Positions 34,716 to 43,435 of a DNA stretch of 64,000 bases are shown in pieces. A program made the translations under genes and the position numbers. How positions within the stretch are numbered: the first letter of the stretch is position 1; each line of letters opens with the position of its first letter. Under the pieces are notes generated by a model. That model searched no databases, had not been told where the DNA came from, and worked only from the letters and a program-made list of their open reading frames with translations. Location: NCBI RefSeq assembly GCF_042432825.1, contig NZ_JBHLWN010000077.1, forward strand, positions 248,001-312,000, written 5' to 3'. This DNA comes from Gordoniibacillus chartarius. GTDB taxonomy: Bacteria > Bacillota > Bacilli > Paenibacillales > NBRC-103111.

Positions 34716-35249
34716 TCAGGAGAAGACGAGGTAGCAGACGATGATCGAAGCGATAAAGCCGACCGCATCGGAGATAAGGCCGACTTTGAGCGCATAGCTG
34801 GCTTTGCGTATGCCGATCGCACCGAAATATACCGTGATCACGTACAGCGTCGTATCGGTGCTGCCCTGAACGGTAGAGGCGATGCGGCCGATCATCGAAT
34901 CCGGGCCGAACTGCTTGATCAAGTCGGTCGTGAAGGCGAGCGAGCCCGCCCCGCTAATCGGCCGCAATATAGCCAAAGGCAATATTTCGCTCGGGACGCC
35001 GACCCGGTCCAGGAGCGGACGCATCCAGCCGAGCGCGAGCTCCATCGCGCCCGAGGCGCGGAATATCGAAATCGCCACCATCATACCCACGAGATGGGGA
35101 ATGATTTTGATCGCCGTATCAAAGCCGTCCTTGGCTCCTTCTACGAACGATTCGTAAACGGGGACCTTCCTGTACGCCGCATACAGCGGAATGAAAACGA
35201 TAATGACGGGAATCGCCCAGGAGGAGATAAGGCTGACGAAGGCGTACAC
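34716..35249 (-). CDS. spmB: Spore maturation protein SpmB
   Basis: 177 residues of hydrophobic helices with the nucleoside-recognition (Gate) domain signature: PHLVGMMVAISIFRASGAM, ILRPISGAGSLAF and GSTDTTLYVI. With SpmA it supports spore core dehydration and heat resistance. GTG start with AAAGGGTGA overlapping the end of spmA. Confidence 0.94.
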   Translation of the reverse strand: MYAFVSLISSWAIPVIIVFIPLYAAYRKVPVYESFVEGAKDGFDTAIKIIPHLVGMMVAISIFRASGAMELALGWMRPLLDRVGVPSEILPLAILRPISGAGSLAFTTDLIKQFGPDSMIGRIASTVQGSTDTTLYVITVYFGAIGIRKASYALKVGLISDAVGFIASIIVCYLVFS

Positions 35250-35255
35250 GGCGGG

Positions 35256-35885
35256 TCACCCTTTCTGGATCGTTTGCGTATCGATTGGCGGCGGAGCCGG
35301 CGGTTTGCGGGCGTGCACCCGGCGGTACCAGCGGTCGACGACGATGGCCGCGCCGGTTGATATTACCGTGGCCAGCAGCGTAGTGCCGACGATTTCGGCC
35401 GGATTCATCGAATCATAATTCATCCGGATCGCGATCAGCGTCGTCGGAATGAGCGTAATACTGGCCGTGTTCAAGGCAAGCAGCGTACACATAGCCGGTG
35501 AGGCGACTTCCTTGTTCGGGTTCAGCTTCTGCAGCTCCTGCATCGCTTTAATGCCCATCGGAGTCGCTGCGTTGCCGAGGCCGAGCACATTCGCGCTCAT
35601 GTTCGACATAATGTATCCGATCGCCGGATGGTCCTTCGGCACCGAAGGGAACAAATAGCGTACGATCGGCTGAAGCAGGGATGCGACCTTCTGCAGCAGC
35701 CCGGCATCCTCTGCGATGCGCATCATGCCGAGCCAGAACACAAGAATGGAGATGAGACCGAAGCAGACGGTCACGCCGCTCTTGGCGCCGTCCAGCGCCG
35801 CCTGCGTAACCGCATCGATATTGCCGTTCACGGCGGCGACGAGGAAGCCGACGACGATGAAAAATAACCATATCCAGTTAATCAT
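35256..35885 (-). CDS. spmA: Spore maturation protein SpmA
   Basis: 209 residues, multi-pass membrane protein with the Gate-family pattern (MSNMSANVLGLGNAATPMGIKAM, LALNTASITLIPTTLIAIR). Works with SpmB; loss lowers spore dehydration in B. subtilis. Starts 9 bases after dacB and ends six bases before spmB, so the three genes form one operon. Confidence 0.94.
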   Translation of the reverse strand: MINWIWLFFIVVGFLVAAVNGNIDAVTQAALDGAKSGVTVCFGLISILVFWLGMMRIAEDAGLLQKVASLLQPIVRYLFPSVPKDHPAIGYIMSNMSANVLGLGNAATPMGIKAMQELQKLNPNKEVASPAMCTLLALNTASITLIPTTLIAIRMNYDSMNPAEIVGTTLLATVISTGAAIVVDRWYRRVHARKPPAPPPIDTQTIQKG

Positions 35886-35894
35886 CGGTTTCGG

Positions 35895-37097
35895 TCACCT
35901 GCCTGTTGGAGAAAATTCGAACATCGCCCGCAGCGTTAGCTGCACTGCTTCGGACAGCCGGCTCCACATCGATGTGCCGAGCCGCAGCGCCTGAGCGCCG
36001 AACGCGGAACGGTCCGGTTCGAGCAGCCGCGGATCGTTCTTCATATATAACGGAACCGAGCCGATCTTGCGGCCTTCCAGATAATACTCCAAAGCGCCGA
36101 GATCCCCTAGCCGGTAAGCCGCGGAGTTCGGATCCGTCGGTAGGACCCGGCTCGTCACTCCCGACGCTTCGCCCGCGGCGAACGGGTAGCGCAGCGTGGC
36201 GCCTGCCGCAGCCTGCAGCTTTGTGCCGTCCGCATCGGCTGAGCCGGGCAGATCGACCGGATCCCCCTTGCCGATCAGCTTCTCCAGCGGAAAATATTTG
36301 AACCCGTAATCCAGCAGCCGCTGATGATCGTTCCAGTCATCGGAGTCGTTCAGCGTAATCACGGCAAGCTGACGGCCGTCGCGCGTCGCCGACGAGGCCA
36401 GGCAGCGCTTCGCCAGCTTCGTGTAACCGGTTTTCACGCCGTCCGCTCCCTCGTACAATGTCAGCATTTTGTTTTTATTTTTCCACTGGTAATCCCACTT
36501 CTCGTTCGGGTTCGGGGCGGTTTTCATCTGCGTCTTCACGATTTCGCGGAACGTCGGATTTTGCATCGCGTACGCCACCAGCTTGGCCATATCGTTGGCA
36601 GTCGAATAGTGGCCGTCCTGATTCAGTCCGGTAGGATTCTGAAACTGCGTTCGCTCCATACCGATCAGCCGGGCCTTCTCGTTCATCATATAGGCGAAGC
36701 CAGCCTCGGAGCCCCCGATATGCTCGGCGATCGCCGTCGCCGCATCGTTGCCGGAGCGCAGCATCATGCCATACAGCATGTCGCTGAGCTTCATCTCTTC
36801 GCCCAGCTTCAAATAGATCGACGAGCCTTCTTTCCCGAACGCGTTCTTGCCGACTTTCACCTTGTCCGACAAGTTGCCGTGCTCAATGGCGACGATGGCC
36901 GTCATGATTTTCGTCAGGCTGGCAATCAGCATCTGCTTGTCCCCTTGCTTCGAATACAGCAGCCGCCCGCTCGTCACATCGATGAGCGCCGCCGCCTGCG
37001 CCTGCGTCGATATCTCCGGCGCCGCCGCCGCGCCGCCAGGCTGCCACCACGCCACTATCATCGCCAGGGCCAGCCCCAGAAGCATCGCTCGTCTCAT
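35895..37097 (-). CDS. dacB: Sporulation D-alanyl-D-alanine carboxypeptidase (PBP5*-type)
   Basis: 400 residues. Signal peptide (about 1-27), then an S11 serine peptidase domain with SLTK (catalytic Ser and Lys), SGN in the middle and KTGYTK, and a C-terminal beta domain. Trims cortex peptide side chains and so sets cross-linking in the spore cortex. The ATG at 37097 has GGGAGGATC just upstream. The sigma-E type promoter and downstream spmA-spmB match the B. subtilis dacB operon. Confidence 0.94.
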   Translation of the reverse strand: MRRAMLLGLALAMIVAWWQPGGAAAAPEISTQAQAAALIDVTSGRLLYSKQGDKQMLIASLTKIMTAIVAIEHGNLSDKVKVGKNAFGKEGSSIYLKLGEEMKLSDMLYGMMLRSGNDAATAIAEHIGGSEAGFAYMMNEKARLIGMERTQFQNPTGLNQDGHYSTANDMAKLVAYAMQNPTFREIVKTQMKTAPNPNEKWDYQWKNKNKMLTLYEGADGVKTGYTKLAKRCLASSATRDGRQLAVITLNDSDDWNDHQRLLDYGFKYFPLEKLIGKGDPVDLPGSADADGTKLQAAAGATLRYPFAAGEASGVTSRVLPTDPNSAAYRLGDLGALEYYLEGRKIGSVPLYMKNDPRLLEPDRSAFGAQALRLGTSMWSRLSEAVQLTLRAMFEFSPTGR

Positions 37098-37133
37098 GTT
37101 GATCCTCCCTTGTCCTGTCCAACATATGGTACA

Positions 37134-37161
37134 AGTATATGCGGTAGGCCCGAGAGTATGT
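37134..37161 (-). promoter_or_regulatory. Sigma-E type promoter of dacB-spmA-spmB
   Basis: ACATACT (37155-37161) and CATATACT (37134-37141) on the minus strand are 13 bases apart, giving ATA-N16-ATA, the same geometry as the spoIVA promoter in this window. It lies 37 bases before dacB. Confidence 0.62.
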
Positions 37162-37183
37162 CCCATGCGGCAAGCTTGCGAAC

Positions 37184-37216
37184 GAAGAAAAGCGCCGCCC
37201 CCTGAGGGACGGCGCC
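37184..37216 (-). terminator. Terminator of the HD-GYP gene
   Basis: A GC-rich stem (GGCGCCGTCCC with GGGGGCGGCGC) is followed on the minus strand by TTTTCTTC. It lies four bases past the stop codon and just upstream of the dacB promoter. Confidence 0.82.
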
Positions 37217-37219
37217 GAA

Positions 37220-38314
37220 TTAGCCCGCTGCTGCATCTACATGATCGATCATTATCGTCAGCTTCTGGGTCAGATCCACTTCGTACGGCTGAGCGAGGCG
37301 CTCGCCGGCGGGGTTAAACAAAACCCTGACGACCGGCCGCTGCGGAGCCGCAGGATGAATATCGGTAACGACCCCCTTCTCGCCGGTGCTTAGCGTTACG
37401 GTAATGCCCATCGGATAAATAGCGACATGATCGCGGAAGAAAGCTATTTTTTTCTGATCGTATAAAGTACCTGCTCCGGTAAACAATATTTCCATCGCCT
37501 GATGCGGCAGCATCGCTTCGCGGTGAGCTCTATGCGTCGTCATCGCATCGTAGGAGTCGGCAATGGCGATCCACTTCGCATACTCGTGAATCTCCGCTCC
37601 TTTGATACCGCGCGGATAACCGCTGCCGTCTATACGCTCATGATGCTGGAATGCGCAGTGCGCCGCAATAAGCGGCATATTCGGCTCATCCTTCAGCAGC
37701 TTGAAGCCGAGCTCCGTGTGCGTCTGGATCTCCTTGTACTCTTCCGGGGTCAATACCCCCGGCTTGCGGAGCAGCGCCCAGTTGATTTTCGTCTTGCCGA
37801 TGTCGTGCAGCAGCGAGCCGAGCCCGAGCACCGTCAGCTCCTCCCGCGTATAGCCGAAAGCCATCCCGAGCATCACGGTGTAAATGCTTACATTTAAAGA
37901 GTGCTGATAGACGTAATTGTTCAAAACGTTCATATTCATCAGCATAATTAAAGCGCCTTGATTTTCTTTCAGATCGTCGATGATCATCTGCATCAAGTTT
38001 CCAAACGACTTGCCGAGTGCGGGTGCTCGCGAAAACTTCTTTTTGGCCGAGTCTTCCATGAAAGCCCCGAAATGCGTACGTATTTCAGTAAGCGCTTTCC
38101 GCCTTGTCTCGTCGCTAAGCGGGTCGTTCACATCAATATCATCTGTGTCGGGATCCTCGATGTAAAGAAAATCGACGCCAAGCTGTCCCAAGCGAATGAT
38201 GAGAGCCTGACTTAATTCGACATGGCGCCCAAGCAAAATGACGCCGTCCTCGTTAAAGACCGCTTTCGCAAGCCGCATGCCCGGAACGCATGATTTCGTT
38301 GGCAGCAGCCGCAT
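37220..38314 (-). CDS. HD-GYP domain c-di-GMP phosphodiesterase
   Basis: 364 residues. A short N-terminal domain (about 1-110) precedes an HD-GYP domain with LLHDIGKTKI (metal-binding HD), a lysine-rich HTELGF motif and HHERIDGSGYPRGIKG. HD-GYP proteins hydrolyse c-di-GMP to pGpG or GMP, tuning motility and biofilm formation. A c-di-GMP receptor, motI, is also in this window. Monocistronic between terminators. Confidence 0.9.
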   Translation of the reverse strand: MRLLPTKSCVPGMRLAKAVFNEDGVILLGRHVELSQALIIRLGQLGVDFLYIEDPDTDDIDVNDPLSDETRRKALTEIRTHFGAFMEDSAKKKFSRAPALGKSFGNLMQMIIDDLKENQGALIMLMNMNVLNNYVYQHSLNVSIYTVMLGMAFGYTREELTVLGLGSLLHDIGKTKINWALLRKPGVLTPEEYKEIQTHTELGFKLLKDEPNMPLIAAHCAFQHHERIDGSGYPRGIKGAEIHEYAKWIAIADSYDAMTTHRAHREAMLPHQAMEILFTGAGTLYDQKKIAFFRDHVAIYPMGITVTLSTGEKGVVTDIHPAAPQRPVVRVLFNPAGERLAQPYEVDLTQKLTIMIDHVDAAAG

Positions 38315-38502
38315 AAATCCGTTATCTCCCCCGCTTTCCCGATACCTCTCCTTATGATAAAAGAAAGCGAAAAAAAGAGCAATATGGCATGGGTCGGAAG
38401 TCCCTGTTTTTTTTCGTGACCACTGGTTTAAAAAGTACGGCGAAGGACACGATAAATGGCGATAAGCCTTCTACAATCTCCTTTAACTGCGAGGGACCGC
38501 CC

Positions 38503-38991
38503 ATGCTCCATCGATACCGCCCGCTCGTCGCCGCCGTCTGGTCCGCCGCGATACCCGGCTTCGGTCAAATGTACAACCGTCAGCTTGGCAAGGCCGTTAT
38601 TTTCATTGTTTTGGAAGTGCTAATTAACGACAAGTCCCATCTCAATACGGCGATCTTCTACTCTTGGCTGTTCCAGATCCAATCGGCGCAGCAGTCGATC
38701 GACTATCAATGGCTGTTATTTTACCCCTGCTTCTACATTTATGCCATCTACGACGCATATCATTTCTGTTGTAACCGTTTAAGAATCGCAGAGCCTGCCG
38801 GCATTGTCGTACCTTTCGTCGTCACCTGGCTGTTAGGTACCGTTTCGGTCATTTTCAGTTCGGGGCAAAGAGTTTTTTACGGCCTTGAGCGAATCGGTCC
38901 TGTCTTCCTGGGTGTTCTCGTTATTCTGGTTTGTTTGGTAGGCGGCTGCTGGCTTGTGGTCTGGAGATCGAGGCGGAAGGGCTTGCCGTAA
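38503..38991 (+). CDS. Small multi-pass membrane protein (TM2/DUF5683-like)
   Basis: 162 residues. The N-terminus PLVAAVWSAAIPGFGQMYNRQLGKA is the glycine/phenylalanine motif seen in TM2-like and DUF5683 proteins, followed by three further helices. The ATG at 38503 has GAGGGA upstream; in-frame codons before it lack support. The 3' end overlaps the opposite patatin gene by 71 bases. Function unknown. Confidence 0.75.
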   Translation: MLHRYRPLVAAVWSAAIPGFGQMYNRQLGKAVIFIVLEVLINDKSHLNTAIFYSWLFQIQSAQQSIDYQWLLFYPCFYIYAIYDAYHFCCNRLRIAEPAGIVVPFVVTWLLGTVSVIFSSGQRVFYGLERIGPVFLGVLVILVCLVGGCWLVVWRSRRKGLP

Positions 38992-39985
38992 CCGAAGCTT
39001 GTTTCGGCTGCATTATTGCGGGCGGCGTTCGGATTACATACTTGGCATAGTCGGCTTCATACATGTCATGAGACCATCTTGTGAAAAATTTATCGGCGGC
39101 CCTGCAGCCGGATTGAAACAGATCCATGCTCAGCTCCGTGGATAAATCGAATTGGGTCGCATGAACTTGATCGGCCGGAATTTTAATCGTCCGGAAGCGG
39201 TTGGCTTCTTCGATATAACGTTCGTCGTGCGCATCCATCATCGTACTGAACAACGCCGTAAGCATGGAGATCGGCCCGCTGATTTGGCGCAGCCCGTAGC
39301 TTGCTTTGCCGACGAGCTGGAAGCCGATCGTTGGCCGCGAGCTGCCCGGATCGGTGTGCTGGTCGAACAGCCAGAGCGGGAAATTGCTGAGCAGGCCGCC
39401 GTCGACAATATACACATACTGCCCGCGCGGATCCGGTTTCGTCCGTCCGTCGCCCGAATAATGACGGCGAATAATAACCGGGTCGAAGAAATACGGAATG
39501 GAGGTACTCATTCGGACCGCTTTGGAAATATAGAAGCGGTTCGGATCGATACCGTATTGAGCGATATCGTCAGGCAGCACCAGCAGCTTGCCCTGGGAAA
39601 TGTCGGAGGCGATAATGCGCAGCTTGCCTGGCTCCAGATCGCCGAACGTACGAATGCCTTTCGCCTCGAGCTTTTGCCTGACCCAATATTCCAGCGCTTC
39701 CCCGGAGTACAGCCCTTTCTTCATCAGGAGCCGTATGGCCGGTCCGACAAACCTCACATTGTAGATCGACGAACGTTTTAGAAAATTGCGGAACGGCATA
39801 TCGAGAATCATCCGTTTCATCTCTTCGCCGCTGTAGCCGGCCGCAAGGAACGATGCGATGATGGCCCCGGAGGACGTACCCGCCACACGGTCGAAGGCGA
39901 ACCCTCGCTCCTGCGCGGTCTGGACCGCTCCGGCAAGGCCGATTCCCTTCACGCCGCCGCCTTGAAACACTCCATGAATAAGCAA
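38921..39985 (-). CDS. Patatin-like phospholipase
   Basis: 354 residues. The oxyanion loop GGGVKG (residues 9-14), nucleophile motif GTSSGA (near 39) and catalytic aspartate DGG of VDGGLLSNFP (near 193) are the patatin signature. Likely a serine acyl hydrolase acting on membrane lipids. The last 30 or so residues are Ser/Pro/Ala-rich and overlap the opposite membrane-protein gene. Confidence 0.9.
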   Translation of the reverse strand: MLIHGVFQGGGVKGIGLAGAVQTAQERGFAFDRVAGTSSGAIIASFLAAGYSGEEMKRMILDMPFRNFLKRSSIYNVRFVGPAIRLLMKKGLYSGEALEYWVRQKLEAKGIRTFGDLEPGKLRIIASDISQGKLLVLPDDIAQYGIDPNRFYISKAVRMSTSIPYFFDPVIIRRHYSGDGRTKPDPRGQYVYIVDGGLLSNFPLWLFDQHTDPGSSRPTIGFQLVGKASYGLRQISGPISMLTALFSTMMDAHDERYIEEANRFRTIKIPADQVHATQFDLSTELSMDLFQSGCRAADKFFTRWSHDMYEADYAKYVIRTPPAIMQPKQASVTASPSASISRPQASSRLPNKPE

Positions 39986-40071
39986 GCTGCCGCCCCCTTA
40001 CCGAGCCGAACGCTTTGTTTTCCTGTTACTCTGTATGTATGTCGGGCGTGCTTGATTATATGTACTGTGGG

Positions 40072-40105
40072 AAAAATAAAACACCCGCGTTACCCGCGAG
40101 TGTTT
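40072..40105 (-). terminator. Terminator of mntR
   Basis: ACACTCGCGGGT pairs with ACGCGGGTGT (40081-40103), followed on the minus strand by TTTATTTTT. It overlaps the mntR stop codon. Confidence 0.85.
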
Positions 40106-40529
40106 ACGATTCGAGATCCAGCTCGTTGCGAATGGCCTGCAGCTCCACCAGGCGGTTCGGATCGCGCCGGAAATATTCGACCAACGTTTCGATGCATGTG
40201 ATGGAGTCCCAGCTTAGATGGTGCTCGATGCCTTCGACGTCCTTGTAAATATTTTCGCCCTGAACACCGATCATCGTCAGAAATTGCTCCAGCAGAGCAT
40301 GACGGTCGACAAGACGCTTCCCCATTTTTTTACCTTTGGATGTGAGGACGAGGCCGCGGTATTTTTCATAGACAAGGTAATTGTCTTTATCGAGCTTCTG
40401 AATCATCTTCGTAACGGATGACGGATGGACCTCCAGCCCTTCCGCAATGTCGGAAACACGCGCATAGCCCTTCTCGTCGATCAGCTTATATATGCGTTCC
40501 AAGTAGTCTTCCATACTGGGTGTCGCCAT
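40104..40529 (-). CDS. mntR: Manganese-responsive transcriptional regulator MntR
   Basis: 141 residues. A winged-helix DNA-binding domain (MEDYLERIYKLIDEKGYARVSDIA) is followed by a dimerisation domain with metal ligands (Glu99/Glu102-type region IEHHLSWDS, conserved histidines). DtxR-family repressor of Mn2+ uptake genes. No manganese transporter is adjacent; its targets must lie elsewhere. Divergent from splB. Confidence 0.93.
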   Translation of the reverse strand: MATPSMEDYLERIYKLIDEKGYARVSDIAEGLEVHPSSVTKMIQKLDKDNYLVYEKYRGLVLTSKGKKMGKRLVDRHALLEQFLTMIGVQGENIYKDVEGIEHHLSWDSITCIETLVEYFRRDPNRLVELQAIRNELDLES

Positions 40530-40676
40530 GCGCCTTCCCCCTGTACCTTTAACCTGTCGTGACAGCCTTTAAGTATGATACCTTGTCCGGACCTTTCGTG
40601 CAAGTCCGCGCGTGCATCGCCGGAACCGTAAGGGTGCCGGTCAGCATTTGCCACGTTTCCCGCCAGGCGCCGCGGA

Positions 40677-40683
40677 CATACTA
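40677..40683 (+). promoter_or_regulatory. Sigma-G type minus-10 element before splB
   Basis: CATACTA is a full match to the forespore minus-10 consensus and lies 37 bases before the splB start. A matching minus-35 is not evident at 17-18 bases upstream, so support is partial. splB is a sigma-G gene in B. subtilis. Confidence 0.4.
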
Positions 40684-40720
40684 TGACCGATTCCACATCG
40701 GTGTGAAGGGAGATCGGGCG

Positions 40721-41782
40721 ATGTCGACAATTACGCTGGAACGGCCCGTTCGCAGCACCGCCGAATTCGTTCCCGAGCTCGTCTATTTCGAGCCGGCTGC
40801 GCTGGATTACCCAAAGGGCCAGCGGATACACGAATGGGCGAAATCGCAAGGCCTGGAAATACGCGTCACCTCCTCGCACAATCGGATCACAAATTTGCCG
40901 GGGGAGTCGGAGCTCGAGAAATACCGGATTGCCAAGCGGACGCTCGTCGTCGGCATCCGGAAGACGCTCGATTTTGACCAGTCGAAGCCGTCCGCCGAAT
41001 ATGCGATTCCGATCGCAACCGGCTGCATGGGACACTGCCATTATTGTTATTTACAAACCACGCTTGGGGCGAAGCCGTACATTCGCGTCTACGTCAATAC
41101 CGACGATATTCTACGCAAAGCGAAGCAGTATATCGACGAACGGGCGCCGGAAATTACCCGCTTTGAAGCCGCCTGTACGTCCGATCCTGTCGGGCTTGAG
41201 CATATCTCCGGCTCGCTAAAGGAATACATCGAGTTCATGGGCCGGGAGCCGCTCGGCAGACTCCGCTTCGTAACCAAATATCATCATGTGGAGCCGCTGC
41301 TTGATGCGAAGCATAACGGGCATACGAGGTTTCGCTTCAGTGTGAATGCCGATTACGTCATTAAAAATTTCGAGCCTTCGACATCCGCTTTCGCCGATCG
41401 GATCGATGCCGCGGGCAAAGTGGCGCGCGCCGGCTATCCGCTCGGATTCATTATTGCACCGATTATTTGGCATGACGGGTGGGAGAAAGGCTATGCCGAG
41501 CTGCTGGAGAAGCTGCATGACACCCTTCCGCCGGAAGCGACCCGCGACCTCACCTTCGAAATGATCCAGCACCGCTTTACGAAAACGGCGAAACGCATCA
41601 TCGAGCAGCGCTATCCGAAGACAAAGCTGGAAATGGACGAGGAGAAGCGCAAATACAAATGGGGTCGCTGGGGCCAAGGCAAGTACGTATACCCGGACGA
41701 GCAGGCGACCGCTTTGCGGGAGTTTATTACCGAGCATATTTTCGAAAAATTTCCCGATGCCAAGATCGAGTACTTCACATAA
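40721..41782 (+). CDS. splB: Spore photoproduct lyase
   Basis: 353 residues. A radical-SAM enzyme that reverses the 5-thyminyl-5,6-dihydrothymine lesion in UV-damaged spore DNA. The 4Fe-4S cysteines are C102, C106 and C109 (CMGHCHYC), and the hydrogen-donor cysteine is C152 (AACTSDPVG). The ATG follows AAGGGAGATC. Two bases separate it from nothing: it stands alone, without the splA gene that precedes it in B. subtilis. Confidence 0.96.
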   Translation: MSTITLERPVRSTAEFVPELVYFEPAALDYPKGQRIHEWAKSQGLEIRVTSSHNRITNLPGESELEKYRIAKRTLVVGIRKTLDFDQSKPSAEYAIPIATGCMGHCHYCYLQTTLGAKPYIRVYVNTDDILRKAKQYIDERAPEITRFEAACTSDPVGLEHISGSLKEYIEFMGREPLGRLRFVTKYHHVEPLLDAKHNGHTRFRFSVNADYVIKNFEPSTSAFADRIDAAGKVARAGYPLGFIIAPIIWHDGWEKGYAELLEKLHDTLPPEATRDLTFEMIQHRFTKTAKRIIEQRYPKTKLEMDEEKRKYKWGRWGQGKYVYPDEQATALREFITEHIFEKFPDAKIEYFT

Positions 41783-41822
41783 TAAAGAAGGTCCCCCGCC
41801 TATGCACTCAAGCTGCAACAAA

Positions 41823-41850
41823 AGGCCCTTCGCTCATCGCGAGGGGCCTT
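41823..41850. terminator. Hairpin between splB and ccdA
   Basis: AAGGCCCTTCGC and GCGAGGGGCCTT form a 12-bp stem with one mismatch; TTTTGTT follows on the minus strand. It can end the zinc-uptake/ccdA transcript and perhaps the convergent splB transcript. Confidence 0.8.
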
Positions 41851-41880
41851 GCCTGCCTTCTCGGTAAAACTATACCGGCA

Positions 41881-42594
41881 TTAAAATTTCATCCACTCCG
41901 GCGTAATGCTGTTCAGCCAAATCGTGATGCGCGTCATCTGGTCGGTGTACAGAAGCGCGGCAATGACGATCAGGACCGCGCCACCGATTTTCATCAGCAG
42001 GCTCGAGTATTTCAGTATCCACTTCGTTGTGGAAATAAAGAATGACAGCACGAAGAAAGGAATGGCGAAGCCGAGCGTATACGCGGTCGTCATCGCGAAC
42101 CATTCCCCGGATTGCGTTGCGGTATAGGCCGAGATCGACAGCAAGATCGGACCGATGCACGGCGACCAGCCCGCAGCGAAGCCGAGGCCGATCAGGACGG
42201 AGCCGAGGTATCCGGCGGGGCGCCAGCCAATCTGCAGCTTCCGCTCCTTCATGAGCCACTGCGGCTGAAACCAGCCGATCAGGAACAAGCCCATGACCAG
42301 CATGAGCACGGCAGCCAGCTGGCGCAGCAAGTTGCGGTACTCCACGAACGTATCGCCGACGATCGAGGCCCCGATGCCGAGCGTATAGAAAATAATCGAG
42401 AATCCGACGATAAAGCTTAGCGTATGCAGCATCGTCCGCATCCGTTCGCGTCCCGTGGAGTCGCCCGACTTCAGCTGCGATACCGAAATACCGGTCATGT
42501 AGGACAAATAGGACGGATACAGCGGCAGGCAGCACGGCGAGATGAACGAAACAAAGCCTGCCCATAGAGCAATCCATATATTCACTTGCGACAT
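41881..42594 (-). CDS. ccdA: Cytochrome c biogenesis protein CcdA
   Basis: 237 residues, six hydrophobic helices. The conserved cysteine pair lies in SPCCLPLYPSY (about C20-C21) and SPCIGP (near 146), used to pass electrons across the membrane to ResA-type thioredoxins. It lies 10 bases after znuB, so it seems to ride on the zinc operon, although its function fits resABC better. Confidence 0.9.
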   Translation of the reverse strand: MSQVNIWIALWAGFVSFISPCCLPLYPSYLSYMTGISVSQLKSGDSTGRERMRTMLHTLSFIVGFSIIFYTLGIGASIVGDTFVEYRNLLRQLAAVLMLVMGLFLIGWFQPQWLMKERKLQIGWRPAGYLGSVLIGLGFAAGWSPCIGPILLSISAYTATQSGEWFAMTTAYTLGFAIPFFVLSFFISTTKWILKYSSLLMKIGGAVLIVIAALLYTDQMTRITIWLNSITPEWMKF

Positions 42595-42604
42595 GCTGTT
42601 CCTC

Positions 42605-43414
42605 CTAGCCCGACCGGCGTAAGCTGAATTTCACGGTAAGAATAACAATCAGCATCGTAATCAATGCCAGTACAACGGTAGCTCCCGGAGCCAGGTCCCA
42701 CACCCCGGCGGAAACGAGGCCGAGGATGACGGCCGTCTCCGAGAACACGATCGCCATAACGACCGAGTGCCGGAAGCTGCGGCCGACGACGAGCGAGCAG
42801 GCGACCGGGATGGTCAGCAGCGACGACACGAGCAAGGCGCCGACGATTTTGATCGCTACGCAAATGACGAGTGCCGTCAGCATCGTGATGACGATATTGT
42901 AGGCACGCACCGGCAAACCGCTGACCCCGGCTGCTTCTTCATCGAAGAAAATCAGGAAAAATTCCTTGAAATGCGCGGCTATGACGGCAATCACAAGCGC
43001 GCATACGACGCCGACGACAGCGATATCGGTGTTGTCCAGCGTGTAAATGCTGCCAAAGAAATAGCTGTTCACGTTCGTACTGAAGTCGCGTCCGAGCGTG
43101 AACAGCAACGTCGCTAAAGCGATGCCTCCGGACATAATGATCGCGATCGACAGCTCCGCATACGTCTTGTACGTCTTCCGCAGCAGTTCGATCGCGAACG
43201 ACGCGAGCAGCGCGAAGAGAAGGCCGATGGCGAGCGGATATACGTTGATAAGGAAGCCGAGCGCGATGCCGGCGATCGAGACGTGCGCCAGCGTGTCGCC
43301 GATCATCGAAAGGCGCCGCAGCACGAGGAACGTCCCCATGAGCGGCGCAGCCAGGCCGATCAAAATACCGCCGATGATGGCCCGTTGAAAAAAAGGTTCG
43401 AGAAAAATGTCCAC
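42605..43414 (-). CDS. znuB: Zinc ABC transporter permease (ZnuB/AdcB)
   Basis: 269 residues, eight or so hydrophobic helices, ABC-3 family (MTVLSMIGDTLAHVSIAGIALG-like region near 40; GALLVSSLLTIPVACSLV near 195). Assembled with znuA and znuC and preceded by Zur boxes, so the ion is most likely Zn2+. Lies 21 bases after znuC. Confidence 0.9.
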   Translation of the reverse strand: MDIFLEPFFQRAIIGGILIGLAAPLMGTFLVLRRLSMIGDTLAHVSIAGIALGFLINVYPLAIGLLFALLASFAIELLRKTYKTYAELSIAIIMSGGIALATLLFTLGRDFSTNVNSYFFGSIYTLDNTDIAVVGVVCALVIAVIAAHFKEFFLIFFDEEAAGVSGLPVRAYNIVITMLTALVICVAIKIVGALLVSSLLTIPVACSLVVGRSFRHSVVMAIVFSETAVILGLVSAGVWDLAPGATVVLALITMLIVILTVKFSLRRSG

Positions 43415-43435
43415 TGCCTGCGTCTCCCCTGCTGA

